Assembly: GCA_940337035.1 (NCBI GenBank)
Contig: CALNHX010005795.1
Coordinates: 1 to 64,000, forward strand
DNA length: 64,000 nt
Source of the DNA: Agriotes lineatus
Lineage: Eukaryota > Arthropoda > Insecta > Coleoptera > Elateridae
Direction: 5' to 3'
Shown here: one piece after another, positions 21,550 through 33,823 of the stretch
Layout of the letters: the number at the start of each line of letters is the position of its first letter
Numbering within the stretch: position 1 is the first letter of the stretch
The notes under the pieces: generated by a model
The model's database searches: none
Told to the model about the DNA's origin: nothing
The model's input: only the letters and a program-made list of their open reading frames with translations
Made by a program: the position numbers and the translations under genes

Positions 21550-22011
21550 ATGCAAGCCATGGATAACAGAGACTATCAAGCTTGTGATAAACTTAAAGAA
21601 TAAGGCATATACGTAATAGGTATAAACATTCCAAATCATTAGCGCATTGGAAATATTGCAAATCGATACGAAATTCTGTGACTTTAGCTACAGAGGAGAA
21701 AAAAGCGTATTTTAACTTTGTATTTGATGGCTATGATACTAAATCCATATGGAGCGAAATTAAATCTTTGTGTGTGAACAATATTAAAAGCAACAATACC
21801 ATACCAGAACATTTAAGTAAACCCGATTCATTAATAATTTTTTCATAAATAATGTACCAAACGTCAACAATGATAACAATAATGTATTAGATTTTTATAA
21901 AAACCACAAACTAAATGAACTTAGTGTTAATATTGCGGATATTGTCGGAATTATAAACTCGATTAAAAGTAAATCTAAAGGAATCGATGTACTTAATATT
22001 GACTTTAAAAT
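21550..22011 (+). pseudogene. LINE ORF2 linker (between endonuclease and RT), remnant
   Basis: The plus strand reads KPWITETIKLVINLKNKAYT, then after breaks WKYCKSIRNSVTLATEEKKA, YFNFVFDGYDTKSIWSEIKS and further polar sequence to 22,011. PW(I/M)T..I+.LI..+n+.Y, W..Y+.+RN.V, and an aromatic-N block ahead of (S/T)+.LW..I++L form the standard linker between the apurinic endonuclease and reverse transcriptase of many LINEs. No endonuclease or RT is adjacent: the copy is cut at 22,011 by the Helitron-like repeat. Confidence 0.65.
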
Positions 22012-22331
22012 GCGGGTTCCAATTTTGTACGGAAAAATAATATTAAATAGACGTTTCGACATGATGCTTAATAGGAGTACTCCTAAAAACAAATAATCAA
22101 ACACCTATTTCGCGATTTTCTGAAAAGAAACCTCCTAGAGGATGCAATGGGGTAAATAAGCCTAAAAATCGTTATGGGTGTCGTTATTGATGTTTTTTGG
22201 GACGTTGATTGCAAAAATGGCATTTATTTTTAAGTCAAAGACGGTAGACATGACATAAAATTAAAACTCTATAGTGGCGGTCACAGACCAATATTATTTT
22301 TGGGCAAAACAGCGTTTGCCGGGTCAGCTAA
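22012..22331 (+). mobile_element. Helitron-like 3' end, copy 2
   Basis: The block ends with the hairpin GGCAAA-acagcg-TTTGCC (22,303-22,320) and GGGTCAGCTAA (ending 22,331), followed by T. A short hairpin about 10 bp from a CTRR end and insertion before T are Helitron hallmarks. The upstream 290 bp match 17,364-17,745. No Rep/helicase coding is present, so this would be a non-autonomous or truncated copy. Confidence 0.6.
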
Positions 22332-23595
22332 TAATGTAATCATTGTCTCGACTACTTTTTTTGCTGCGCAGCACGACTGGGTTTGCCGCTTGGGCTATTA
22401 TAGATATATTGAATGTGTACTACAGCACATATGACGCTCTTGGGATGGCAAAATTACATATCATAAGTCATACAACGATCTTTGTTTTTTCTGCGCAGCA
22501 CGTCTTTGTGCTATATGGGCAATCGCACATATGACGCTCTTTGCTAAATTACATATAATAAGTCATACAACGCTCTTTGCTTTAACAACTCATATTGTTC
22601 CATTTAAAAAACATAGTTATCAATTGTTTTAGTACGTTTGGTGCTATAATTCGGTCATGAGGAATTTTTAGAGTCGATTGGAGTTTGTGTTGCATTTCTT
22701 GTTGGATTGCTATTGATTTTGCGTAATTCATGGCCTACTTTGACTAAAAAATTTTTTTTTTTTTTGAAAAATAATAAGTTCCTAAATTTAAATTTAAGAA
22801 TGCTATTATAAAGCACTTTTAGTGCTGATTTCAAATATCTAAAAATATACAGGGTATTCCATTTAAAAAACCAAAGTTGTGTATCACCACGTAAAAATAG
22901 GAGGCTATGGCTTAAATTGGTTAACGTCAATTTTTAGGTTGTATACTGGCATTTAAAACAGAAGAAAGTTCTTTTCGATATCTCTATTATTAACGAAGTT
23001 ACGAGCTGTCTAGCGATCTACAAACACACTGTATACTTTCGTTAATGTAGTTCGTAATATTGTCATCCCTGGATTTGGCTTTTACACTACTTTGAATATA
23101 GTTTATCTGCTGTATAATTAATTTTCTACTGTACGAACCTGAAATACAACGAAAAGCATTTTAATAATGTTTAGACCAAGTAATCGAGTATTTTGAAGAT
23201 TATATTTAATAATAAATATTCCCAACTTCCAAATCAAGTAGTTTACAATAATTTTTAGATCACCTAAAAACCAAATAAAGAGATTATTAGAAGGTAATAA
23301 ATAGGTGATCCCATAACCGCACAAACCTTTCCTATTTGTTTAAAAATTCTATTTTACTGAAATAATGCCACTACGACCTCGGTAAATACAAATAAATGTA
23401 ATGTTTACGGTAATAAAATGGTTAAATATTAAAGACATCAGAGGACAGAACTTGTAATTAATTCTTAAAACGTTTTTATTAATAGCGAATTCGGTTGACT
23501 GCGCCGATGACGTCTTGCTTACTAGATTATCTTCACAAAACAGATTATGTTGCAGCCAGAGCGAGCGAAATTCACCATATAAATAACAGGTAATA
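22332..23595. other. No recognised gene
   Basis: Contains three near repeats around TGCGCAGCACG and CACATATGACGCTCTT (22,350-22,580), probably tandem TE debris, and TACAGGGTATTCCATTTAAA at 22,850, a phrase often found at ends of insect repeats. Short frames only. Confidence 0.4.
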
Positions 23596-23704
23596 GGCAA
23601 CCCTCAACGAATTTTGAAATTTTCCCAGCTTGAGTATAGGCAACCTTCAACGAATTTTGTTATTTTCGGAGCTGTAGTATAGGCAACCGAGGCTAACTTC
23701 GCAC
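23596..23704. repeat. Tandem repeat, about 55-bp unit, two copies
   Basis: AGGCAACCCTCAACGAATTT... is repeated as AGGCAACCTTCAACGAATTT... with a third start AGGCAACCGAGG at about 23,684. The copies differ at several positions. It lies just outside the giant palindrome's left arm. Confidence 0.75.
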
Positions 23705-24232
23705 AAAAATCGACCACGTAGTTCTTAAGAAACGGCGTTGGCGCATGCCGGTAGTGGGCGCGTTCATCGAGTCGTTGTACGTACTCTTACAAGTGTAAGA
23801 CTTCCGACGACGACGTCGCGAGTCCGAAAACTCGCCGTTAGACCAGTTACATACACTAGAAAATCGTCGTATGTGCCAAACCAGGTATATATATACCGGT
23901 TGCTGACTTGCGCGACGCACCATAGGAATTTGCATAGTAAATTCTTTATGTTCAATTATTTGCTCCCCTAATTATTTTAGAGTTAAAGTGTAAATAAATT
24001 TTTTGTAGAGAAAAAAATACTGCATCCATTCATACTGTTGCTAACAATTTTTCATTTTCCGGAACCGAAGGAATGCAAAAAACAAACTAGCATTTTCACA
24101 AAAATCAGTGATGCCATGGAATTATTGAAACAAGCCAATGCCGCAAATGCGTGCGGGGCGACAATATGTGCTGCTTGTTTGTTTGTCATTGATGTTTGAC
24201 GTTTATAATAATTCATTATTAGTAGGTTAGAA

Positions 24233-24548
24233 TGGACAGTTGTAGAACCTCCCCCCACCACTTTTCCTTGAAATCGAGGCCACACTTCAAGGTCACATCT
24301 TCAAGCCAATTTTCAAAGCCACAGCTCAAGGCTAAACTTTGAGACCACATGGACAGTTCTAGAACCTCCCCCCACCACTTTTTTCTTGAAACCGAGGCTA
24401 CACTTCAAGTTAAGGCCAAATTTCAAGGCCACAGCTCACAGCTAAACTTCAAGGCCACATCTCAATTCTGGAACTACCCCCAACACTTGGCTTTGAAACC
24501 GAGGCCAAACTTCACGGCCAAAGTTGCTGCTACTCCCCCCGCCACTTA
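24233..24548. repeat. Minisatellite-like repeats (left arm)
   Basis: About three units of 115-125 bp with the recurring phrases GAACCTCCCCCCACCACTTT, GAAA-CGAGGCCACACTTCAA and CCACAGCTCA-GCTAAACTT. It is C-rich on the plus strand, unlike its surroundings. The mirror lies at 51,950-52,262. The resulting frames are repeat artefacts. Confidence 0.75.
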
Positions 24549-24631
24549 TATTTTTATTCAAGGTCATGGTTAGTGTTCTCATCAAATTACATTTGAACCC
24601 TAGCTTAGACCATGCTGTCAACCTGACACTT

Positions 24632-25234
24632 TGTAACACCAAAATTATTTATTTCATATGCCACGGCAGCTACCTTTGCGGAGGCAGGTAGTGGGTTGAA
24701 TAAAAGTCAGGTTGAGGGATAATTCAAATTTAATATGGTTGTTGTTAGTATTTAACAGACATGGTTTTTAATATTGCGATCGACGTTAAAAGTGAAGGTT
24801 ACAACTTATCTTTTCCTTAGTTGAATTGCTCTAACACTGCGAGTCCAATCTTCATGATCAGCTGTTATGTAGGTGCCTCAGAACATGCAGCTCTTGGCTT
24901 CAATTTTGCAAAAAGGCCATATTGACGCCCCAGGATGGGTGGATGCGGTTAGGATAATTTACAGCGTGCGTGGCTCCAAATTTGACCCCAAACTAGAAAC
25001 CGGTTGGTCGGTTTCTAGTATTCAAAAGATAATTTTAGGGTGCTTAAAATATGCTATGAGCAACCCTTCGGAAAAATTTTGGTACCGCAAACAATGCGTG
25101 TGTACGCTTAGACGGCTTCGGCAAAAGTGCCTTGAAACCGATGGCCTCGAAAATTTTAGAAATTTTGCGGACACGCGCCGTTAGAGCAACTCGTGTATCA
25201 GTCTTAATATATCCCCAGTTATTTTTATGTTACA
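24632..25234 (-). repeat. Gypsy 3' LTR
   Basis: 603 bp, TGTAACA...TGTTACA on the plus strand. Partner of 31,077-31,678, from which it differs at about ten sites (for example GGGTTGAATA against GGGTTGGATA). Confidence 0.95.
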
Positions 25235-25244
25235 CACCCCCCTT
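25235..25244 (-). promoter_or_regulatory. Polypurine tract of the Gypsy element
   Basis: AAGGGGGGTG on the minus strand directly abuts the 3' LTR. It is the usual primer site for plus-strand DNA synthesis. Confidence 0.75.
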
Positions 25245-25344
25245 ATTAAAGATATTAAATTACTAAAACAATGAACATTGTCACTATTTATTACACAACA
25301 AAATCCCTCTTAATTTAATAGTACCTTAGCAACTAGCATTATCA

Positions 25345-25550
25345 TGCATAATCAACAAAAATATCACAGCATGCAAGAACAATATCATTATAATTGAAGG
25401 CTACCACATTTAAATAATAATAACTAGCACCTAGGGTAATTATACATAATAAAAAAAATTATCACAGCATGCGAGAATAAATATCGTTATAATATGGCTA
25501 TACACATTCAAATAATAATAACTAGTACCTAGGGTAATTATACATAATAA
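25345..25550. repeat. Tandem duplication in the Gypsy 3' untranslated region
   Basis: Two copies of about 105 bp share ATCACAGCATGC, AATAATAATAACTAG and ACCTAGGGTAATTATACATA. The rest of 25,245-25,947 is AT-rich and non-coding. Confidence 0.75.
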
Positions 25551-25947
25551 TTAATAACCCACCATGCATAGCTAATAACATTTACAAGTTTATAAATATA
25601 ATTGCATAATACTCGTAGGTACATCAAACGTCAAATTATATCCATCAGTTTAATTGACTTCTTATGTGTGCTCAGTAAATGATTACCAGTAGCTAAACAA
25701 ATAGCTAATACACTTTAGATGATTACAAATCTCATTTTATTGATCAAAGCGGTATTTAGCAACGGTAGTTTTATGTGTAACTTCGCGTACAACACGCCCA
25801 AATGGTGGGAACAAAATCGGTAGAGTCAAAATCGAGAAAAAGTCTTAAATCAGGAAGGTCCCTACCATTACCAAAACCAAAAGGAGCGCAAAAAATCACC
25901 AAATAGAAAAACATCATTTACCGAGGCCAAAGCCAATTTCACATTAA

Positions 25948-28600
25948 CTAATTGACAGATACGTCCGAGATAGATCCGAAGTACGGTTTCAAGTCTTTGA
26001 CAGGCCAACGGCCAGCATCGCTGCCGTCAACATTTAGTAAATCATAAACTAAATTTCCAATTTTTCGTTTAATGGTACACAAAACGTACTTGGGTGCTAA
26101 TTTAGCAGAAAACCTATTAGCTGCATCTGAGAGCACCTTATTTCTTTTCCAAACTTTATCACCAATTTGGTATTCTATATCCCGTTTCCGTAAATTATAT
26201 CGCTCTGAATTCCGCCGATAAGATTCAGAAAGCTTCCTCTGAATGTCTTCGTAAATGTCGCGAAGATGACCTAGTTCATCTGCTAAAATTTTCCTATCGA
26301 TAGGTTGCAAGTCTACTTCGGCAGTTGACTCGATTTTCCCATAAAACTCGCCCGAGGCGGGAATATTCCTACCAAAATTTAGAAATGCGGGACTATATCC
26401 CGTAACTTCATGTTTCGCGGTTCTAATAGCATACGCTATCTTTGCTAATTCCTTATTCCAATCCTGGTGTTTTTCCCCAATATAGCTTCTAATAGCCGTT
26501 CCTATCGTACGATTTATACGTTCTACAGGATTAACTTGTGGGTGGTAATACGCATTGTACCAGATTTTCTGTACTTTATACTGTTTAGCCAATTTTTTAA
26601 ACAATGATCCTGCGAATTGAGTACCGTTATCGCATAAAATGATTTGAGGAACTCCGTAAACTAAAAATACTTGATCTTCCATGAAATTAACAATAGCTTG
26701 GGCGGTCGCGTTTCGAAGAGGATGGAGTAAAACATATTTAGTCAACCAGTCGGATACAACTAAAATATAACAATACCCTTTGGAGGATCTGGGCAAAGGG
26801 CCCATAATATCGACGGATATCATTTGCCATGGATAACGTGCCTTTTTCTCGCGTCCCATAAGGCCAAAACCCTTAGAATTCGGAGATTTTTGTTCATTGC
26901 AGGTTTTACAAGCTCTTATATAACGTAATATGTCCCTACGCATTTTCGGCCAATAATACTGTTCTGTAACTCTACCTACGGTTTTATAATACCCTAGATG
27001 AGCCGCCGTCGGTTCGTCATGGTAACGTTTAATTATATTACGCCTATCAGCATTCGGAACCAGTAATTTCCAATCAGTTATATTGGTTTTTAAAGGTATT
27101 TTCGAAGAAACATGTTTATAGATATAACCATCTTCAATTTTCCAATGGGGATATAAATCAGGGTTGTTAATGATTTTACTTTTCATTTTCAAATACCACG
27201 GATCTGAACGTTTCAACTCGATCCCTACGACATTAACCTCGTTAGGAACAGAGCGCGACAATGCATCAGGTACAATGTTAAACTTGCCTTTTGTATGAAC
27301 TAACTCGTAATCAAACTGTTGCAGTTTAACAGACCAGCGGGCTAATTTGCCTGTGGGTTCCTTCATTCTCTTTAACCAAAGAAGTGAGTAATGGTCCGTA
27401 ACTACAGTAAATTTGGTGCCCTCTATATAGGGTCGAAATTTATCAATGCAAAAAATAACGGCCAGACATTCGCGTTCCGTCACGCTGTAATTACGTTCTG
27501 CTTTATTTAGGCTTCTACTAACGAATGAAATAACTTTTTCTTCACCGTCCTGCATTTGCGTAAGTACTCCTCCTAAGCCGGTATCGGAAGCATCGCACTG
27601 AATAACAAATGGTAGCGAAAAATCGGGCGATGTTAAAATAGGTGCCGAAATTAAAGCTTGTTTAATAGTTATAAACGCGGATTCAGATTTCTCATTCCAG
27701 ATTACGGTTTGTCGTTTTTGTTTGCCTTTCAATAGGTCATTAATTGGCGACATTAACGTTGAGAAATGCGGTATGAAACGCCTATACCAGCCGCACATCC
27801 CTACAAAACGCTTAATTTCGCTGGTAGTTCGAGGTCTGGGATAATTTACCATTGCCTCGACTTTTTCGGGATCGGTTCTGAGACCTCCTCCGTCTACTAT
27901 ACACTTCTTTAAATTTATTGTTAGGTTAGCGTTATGTAAACGATTACCAACCTCCGTAAGTATCTTAACGTGCTCTTTAAAAGATGATGAAGTAACTATA
28001 ATGTCGTCAAGGTACACGAATACTTTAGGTTCTAGTTCGGGTCCGAAAATAGCGTCCATTAATCGTTGTTGAACTTGCGCCGAGTTAGAAAGACCGAAAG
28101 GTAGGACAGTGAAATGAAAGAGACCTCTGCCTGGCACCGAAAATGCCGTTTTTTCTTTAGATACTTTATCTAGAGGGATCTGCCAAAATGCGCTGCGTAA
28201 ATCGATCGATGAAATATACTTTGCTTCCCTTAACGAATCCAGAATGCGATCTACCTGAGGTAAAGGATAACAGTCCCGTTTGGTAACCGCATTCAATTGC
28301 CTCCCGTCAAAACAAAAACGAAACTCCCCCGATTGTTTTTTTACTAGTAGTACGGGCGACGACCAACTACTAAAAGATGGCTCTACCACTCCTAACTCTA
28401 GCATTTTGTCTAATTCCTTATTAAGGTGGGCTAAAATGTATGGTGACATACGGTACTGTCTTTGCTTTATGGGTTTGGCATCCCCCGTATCTATGTGATG
28501 TACAACCCTATCAGTTTTCCCTAGTCTTTCTTCACTGCTGATAGTTTCAAATTCTGCCTTAACTTTATCTATTTGAGAGAGTTCACAGTTGCAAAAGTTT
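25948..28600 (-). CDS. pol: Gypsy Pol: reverse transcriptase, RNase H, integrase
   Basis: A single long frame. From the ATG at 28,449 (833 codons), RT occupies about residues 1-200, with SSIDLRSAFWQIPL and the catalytic YLDD at 146-149. RNase H is at about 270-400 (PFVIQCDASDTGLGGVL; TERE; VTDHYSLLWL). Integrase follows with an H-H-C-C zinc site (HLGYY...CKTCNEQ), the core Asp in MISVDIMGPL, the second Asp in ILCDNGTQF and the Glu in PVERINRTIG. A C-terminal DNA-binding tail follows. The frame stays open upstream of the ATG to about 28,600 and overlaps gag-pro in another frame, so Pol is probably made by frameshifting. No premature stop was seen. Confidence 0.93.
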
Positions 28601-30064
28601 CTTTAAAACTTGAACTAAACGACTCATCAATATTAGCTGGTGAAAGAACATTAATTTCAAAATTACGCGTTTTACTTTGAATATCCCACGAATTATTTTT
28701 AAAATCTACAATTAATTCAAATAATTTGCAAAAATCTGACCCAAGAATAAAGTTATGGTCGACCGAAAGGACAACTAAGGCTTCTACCAATTTACAAGTA
28801 GCTCCGATAAGTACGGGTAGTAAAACTGAACCGCTAATCACTTGACGTTTTCCGTCTGCAGTCGTCACATATTTTTCTTTGGGTTTCCTAGTTTTAATAC
28901 CTAAGTAATTTAAAATAGCTAAACCCCTTTTTCCAACGATGGTTTTATTTGCACCCGAATCTAATAGTGCTGTCACATTATGATTCAAAATTGAAATACT
29001 GATATACGGACGGTTATCATGAAGCTTACTGCAAAATACGGGGCCAACTTCAGAACATTTATAAAATTTTTTAACCTTGGCTATCCAAGAACCCCATTCT
29101 GTTCGAGACAACTTAGGTTTCTCATATTTAACACAATTTTTGCGATTTAAATTATTAACATTAGACCTCCTATTGAAATATTCTTTATTGTTAGAAGTTA
29201 TTACGTAGGAATTATTTGGTTTGGCCTGAGTCACACGAAGAGGCGGAGAACGGCCGTCAACTGCCGCCCCAAAAATTAGTTTTTTTGGATTGTTACTATT
29301 CGAGCATTTTCTGCAAGTCGCAACAGTACAACCTGGAGCACCACATTTAAAACAAAACTGTTTTCGTTTACTCCTACAGTAGCGATGTGTGTGATTTCCC
29401 CCTTGACAATTCCAACACGTTACCATAGAGATTTCCGACCGTTTAACATTATGATTTTGAAATTGATTATTTGGTAGATACGCTAAGTCCGGTTCTAAAA
29501 CGTCTTTGGGTTTTGGAGGTGGATGGTATCTATCTTTAAGTGCTAAAGATTCATCTATACGTTTGCATAATTTAATGAGTTCCGTTAAAGAGTTGATTTC
29601 TGTTAATGCAAGTCTATCGGTGTAACGCGGTAATAAGTTTTTCTTAATATATTTCAAGCGAGTGTAGTCAGCTGCTTCCCTAGGTAATCGTTTAAATAGC
29701 GCGTCCATGGACGATATGTAAACGTGCACCGGTTCTTTAGGTCCTTGTGTTCGCGACTTAATTTTATCCCACAATCTATCTTCATAATCGCTAGGTAAAT
29801 AGTCTCGTTTTAAAATTTCTACAAGTGAAGGCCAATCGGATACTGATGATTTTATAGCTCGAAACCAATTTCGTGCGTTTCCCGTAAATAATTCAATCGC
29901 GCAATTATACAATTCTTTATAGCTAACGTTTCGCGATACGCACAATTCATCAATGGTAGCTAAAAATGAATGTACACTAGTAGAACTCCCATCGAAAACT
30001 ACTCCCCATTTATATACTGGACACGATTTCTTTACTTCAGTAGCAAGTAATGTAGGCGGTATAT
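28569..30064 (-). CDS. gag-pro: Gypsy Gag capsid, zinc knuckles and protease
   Basis: The first 140 residues are capsid-like (NCAIELFTGNARNWFRAIKS, the Gypsy capsid signature). Then come zinc knuckles CWNCQGGNHTHRYC (a standard CCHC) and CFKCGAPGCTVATC (Cys in place of His), and an aspartic protease with ALLDSGANKTIVG. The frame is open upstream to about 30,064 without needing an ATG; the first part of Gag is in a different frame (30,065-30,529), so one frameshift lies near 30,066. The 3' end overlaps the start of pol by about 30 nt. Confidence 0.85.
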
Positions 30065-30529
30065 TTAAATTACATGCGAAGAAGTTGTAGCCACGGGTTG
30101 ATTTTGGTTCAAAGCTGTTCTCTTTAGTTTTTCATACAAATCCGCATCTACTTCTAAACAACTGGCGTATGATTCGTTCTTAAAGGAAAGCATATCTGCG
30201 TCCTCATCTTTTACGGGCATTCGCTTAACACGCTCGGTTAGATGCAGTAACCTAGTTTCAATACGTATAAACATTGAATCCGATTCGGGACCATCGAATT
30301 CCTCTACCAAATTTTTAATTGAGTTTAAAGTCGCCGTAACAGCCGCTCTTTCCGTCTTTGCATTGTATAACGGATCTTCAAGTACGATATTGCAAAATCT
30401 TTCTGAATCTAAAGCTCGGGTTAAAATTTTGCGTCTACTAGCTATATCGCTAACAGTAGTGATGCTGCGTATACGTAGTTCGTAATCTAACTCGTCGACT
30501 ATTAAGAAATTTGGACGTAAACGAGACAT
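30065..30529 (-). CDS. gag: Gypsy Gag N-terminal part
   Basis: 154 codons starting MSRLRPNFLIVDELDYELRI, highly charged and helical, without recognised motifs. Its place directly after the leader and before the capsid frame marks it as the Gag N-terminus. A stop at 30,065 and the shifted capsid frame indicate a frameshift mutation, unless the family makes it separately. The leader 30,530-31,076 has no other frame. Confidence 0.65.
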   Translation of the reverse strand: MSRLRPNFLIVDELDYELRIRSITTVSDIASRRKILTRALDSERFCNIVLEDPLYNAKTERAAVTATLNSIKNLVEEFDGPESDSMFIRIETRLLHLTERVKRMPVKDEDADMLSFKNESYASCLEVDADLYEKLKRTALNQNQPVATTSSHVI

Positions 30530-31061
30530 CCTTGACTAACTACTTTTGGTTTAATAATGTTAAGGAAATTATAATCGCCAACTTCAAAATAATTAATTAG
30601 CGATAAATTCAGTAGTCACACATATCATTAAATGTATAAAATAATATTACGTTACTAAATAACGCTTTCAATCTCTGAGCACATAATTGTAAATTGAAGG
30701 AGCAACAAAAAGGTAATCATCAACCAGCCTGTCTCTCTTGACAGATAAGTACCAAATGCGCTTAACAATTTGCGCGGCAGGTACAACAATAATACTGTGG
30801 GTGCAAAAATTTTGCTAGACACGTATTTACAACTAAATCACAATTAGACTAATTACGAAAATTTAACGAACAACTTTTGCCTTTGCCAATTAGGTGAAAT
30901 TACCATATTTTTTACGGTACTCGTTTTGTGGTCAAAAATGATTGCAGAACAAATTAAATTTCGAGAAACTAGTGAAATAGGTTAACATTAATTGCAAAAT
31001 TTAATATATATATCTATAATTTTTATTCAAATTAATCCTTCAACCTGGCCATCACGCATAT

Positions 31062-31070
31062 GGGCGCCAT
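31062..31070 (-). promoter_or_regulatory. Candidate tRNA primer-binding site of the Gypsy element
   Basis: The minus strand reads TGGCGCCCA, starting six bases after the end of the 5' LTR. TGGCGCC matches the 3' end complement of lysine-type tRNA primers. Only nine bases are used here; the match beyond that is not assessed. Confidence 0.6.
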
Positions 31071-31076
31071 TTTAGT

Positions 31077-31678
31077 GTAACACCAAAATTATTTATTTCA
31101 TATGCCACGGCAGCTACCTTTGCGGAGGCAGGTAGTGGGTTGGATAAAAGTCAGGTTGAGGGATAATTCAAATTTAATATGGTTGTTGTTAGTATTTAAC
31201 AGACATGGTTTTTTAATATTGCGATCGACGTTAAAAGTGAAGGTTACAACTTATCTTTTCCTTAGTTGAATTGCTCTAACACTGCGAGTCCAATCTTCAT
31301 GATCAGCTGTTATGTAGGTGCCTCAGAACATGCAGCTCTTGGCTTCAATTTTGCAAAAAGGCCATAATGACGCCCAGGATGGGTGGATGCGGTTGGGATA
31401 ATTTACAGCGTGCGTGGCTCCAAATTTGACCCCAAACTAGAAACCGGGTTGGTCGGTTTCTAGTATTCAAAAGATAATTTTAGGGTGCTTAAAATATGCT
31501 ATGAGCAACCCTTCGGAAAAATTTTGGTACCGCAAACAATGCGTGTGTACGCTTAGACGGCTTCGGCAAAGTGCCTTGAAACCGATGGCCTCGAAAATTT
31601 TAGAAATTTTGCGGACACGCGCCGTTAGAGTAACTCGTGTATCAGTCTTAATATATCCCCAGTTATTTTTATGTTACA
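31077..31678 (-). repeat. Gypsy 5' LTR
   Basis: 602 bp, TGTAACA...TGTTACA on the plus strand; contains the promoter for minus-strand transcription by analogy with other Gypsy elements. Followed outward by the duplication ACTT. Confidence 0.95.
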
Positions 31679-31682
31679 ACTT

Positions 31683-33823
31683 CTACAAGTTTAATGAAAG
31701 AGGCAAATATTTTCATAAATTGTTTTAATAACATCTAAAGATATATACAGATAAACAATTAACACTAATGCTATAATCACTTATCAGTTGCATAATATGT
31801 ACAGTAACGCTATTGTCTACTCCTTCGGCGTTGTCCTGCTCCTCTGCGAAGTTGAAGGCCGTTCCGATTCTGGATAACTGCCTCCTGGAGTATTTTCGTG
31901 GTGGCAATCACCGCGTCCTTACCCACCAGAAGTCGACTTGTGCGAAAACGGAGGGTGCGTTGCAATAATTAGAAATGGTGACCTTGAAGTCAGTAGTAGG
32001 AGCTGGCAAACCTTGACTGTGAAATTGAGTTTGTATTAGTTTGCGTGCAGCATTTTACTTGATTTTGTTCATAGGTGTATAGGTAACAGAGAGAGTAACA
32101 AGGAGCGTAAATGGGTTGACATGTATGTGATGCGATATCATAATACTCAACGTCAAGCGAGAATAAAAAAATCACCGTCATGAACACAACCGCGAGGGTT
32201 GCAATCTCGTCTAACTATTGTGCCTCGGGTGATTTTAAACCCTTCGTAAAGGGCTCTCAACGTGAAGTCGGTAAAAACCTGCTGTTATTTTAATTTTCAA
32301 AATACAATTCAAAATTGTCTAACCTCGTCTCCTTAAAACGCATTCGCCTAAGTGTGTTGGTTAATGGCATGCAAGCAGTTAACAGAATTTGAAAGTTAAT
32401 AATATAGAATCTTAATAAGAAATTGTACTGATTAAATATAAAATAACTAGCTCACAGTTTGGCAGGATCCAGCAGCTCCAAAAGAAGTTCTTGCAGATCT
32501 TAACGAAAGAAAAAAATAAAATTAGACCGTGTTTTTTATAAAATGGTTGTAAAGTGTGCTCGTTAATTGTAACCAGTGCATGACATTGAAAAATAGTATC
32601 AGAACTTTAATAAAAATGATTTAAAACTGGTCACTTATTTACAGCAGCATCGAGGGGAGCATGCATGATTTTCTGAAGCATTGTTTTCCACAACTTCCAA
32701 CACAGTTTTCGTAAATAAAGAAAATTTGTATCCGAACTTTATTAAAAATGATTAAAACTGTGTCACTTATTTACAGCAGCATCGAGGGACAGAATGCATG
32801 ATTTTCTGAAACATTGTTTTCCACAACTTCCAACACAGTTTTTCGTAAATAAAGAAAATTTGTTACGATGTGTTTAATATAGAAACTATTTTTGAAATCC
32901 CAGTTGTGAAAAATAATATGTTGTGAAAAAATAATATACATGTCGCTTGCACGCTATTAAATTTCGTAAAACGACATTTATTGACAAACGATTTAGAATA
33001 GTATACTCCTATATAGTATTAAAAATAATTATGTTCAATAAAAGGCTTGTAAATACATCATGTATGCGGTACGTTAAAGCATAGAGTACGAGCGATTCAG
33101 TTTGTTTCTAATGAATAGTTAAAATTTAAGATATAGGTATCTGAGACATCTTACCTGGGTTATGTACACAGAACGGACGCGCGGACGGCTCGCAACTGAA
33201 TGTAGAGCTACGACAGGAATTTCGTTGCAGCCAAAAAACTTGTTCTGTGCTCAAGTCTAGACAAAGAAATGCAGTTGGAATGTTTTCTTGCCGGGCAATG
33301 TGCAAAATTAATAAATTGGAACCTGCGCTTCGAAATCAAATTTTATTTTACTGGATTTATTTTGTTGGCTATTTAAATATTCTGATCCTGTATTTTTAAA
33401 ATTGAAAAGTACCTGTGTAAATAATTCTGAATTTAGGTTACCAAAGACAGTTCCGTATTTAGCGCGTTTAGATTATTAACATTCTGTTTTCATATAAAGC
33501 TTATGTGTCGTTTATAACGTTGCATGCATTCTATACTTAAACAGCTCCTTTTTTCGTTTGTATGTCAGTTGTTTACAGTAATCTGTAAATAATAATGAAT
33601 GTTCGTTAGACTGCAAAGTGGTAATATAATTGTGTGTCGGTTTTATAATTACGATTCTGCGGCAGGCGCGTTATACAACATATGCAGCTGCTTTCAATAA
33701 TTAGAAATGTAAATTTCTACAAGATATCTCAGGAACTTTGTTTATTGCATTCTAAGTAACTAATATTTATAAATTGAAAGATATTACCGAAATATAGACA
33801 CTGTAAAAACAATTTCAACGCAC
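31683..33823. other. Left arm, no recognised gene
   Basis: AT-rich sequence mirrored at 49,607-51,852. It holds the 132-bp VNTR and a short frame (minus, 31,725-31,907) beginning MPPRKYSRRQLSRIG that is preserved in the other arm but matches nothing I recognise. The remainder is probably the non-coding or degraded part of the Polinton-like sequence. Confidence 0.45.
32597..32871. repeat. VNTR, two copies of an approximately 132-bp unit (left arm)
   Basis: Units share CAGCAGCATCGAGGG, TTGTTTTCCACAACTTCCAA and CGTAAATAAAGAAAATTTGT. The right arm has three copies (50,551-50,944). Confidence 0.9.

Larger units (their letters stand above)
24632..31678 (-). mobile_element. Ty3/Gypsy LTR retrotransposon, near full length
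   Basis: LTRs of about 603 bp (24,632-25,234 and 31,077-31,678) begin TGTAACA and end TGTTACA. The 4-bp duplication ACTT flanks them (24,628-24,631 and 31,679-31,682). On the minus strand, a PBS, gag, protease, RT, RNase H and integrase lie in Gypsy order, followed by a polypurine tract. No env is present. The LTRs differ at roughly 1-2 percent of positions, mostly single-base indels. The right arm of the giant palindrome keeps the empty site (51,853-51,856), showing that the element entered only this arm. Confidence 0.95.

Noticed and set aside
24349..24573. Frames in the C-rich minisatellite (also 51,916-52,257)
   Set aside because: Their repetitive composition follows the minisatellite unit; no independent coding evidence.
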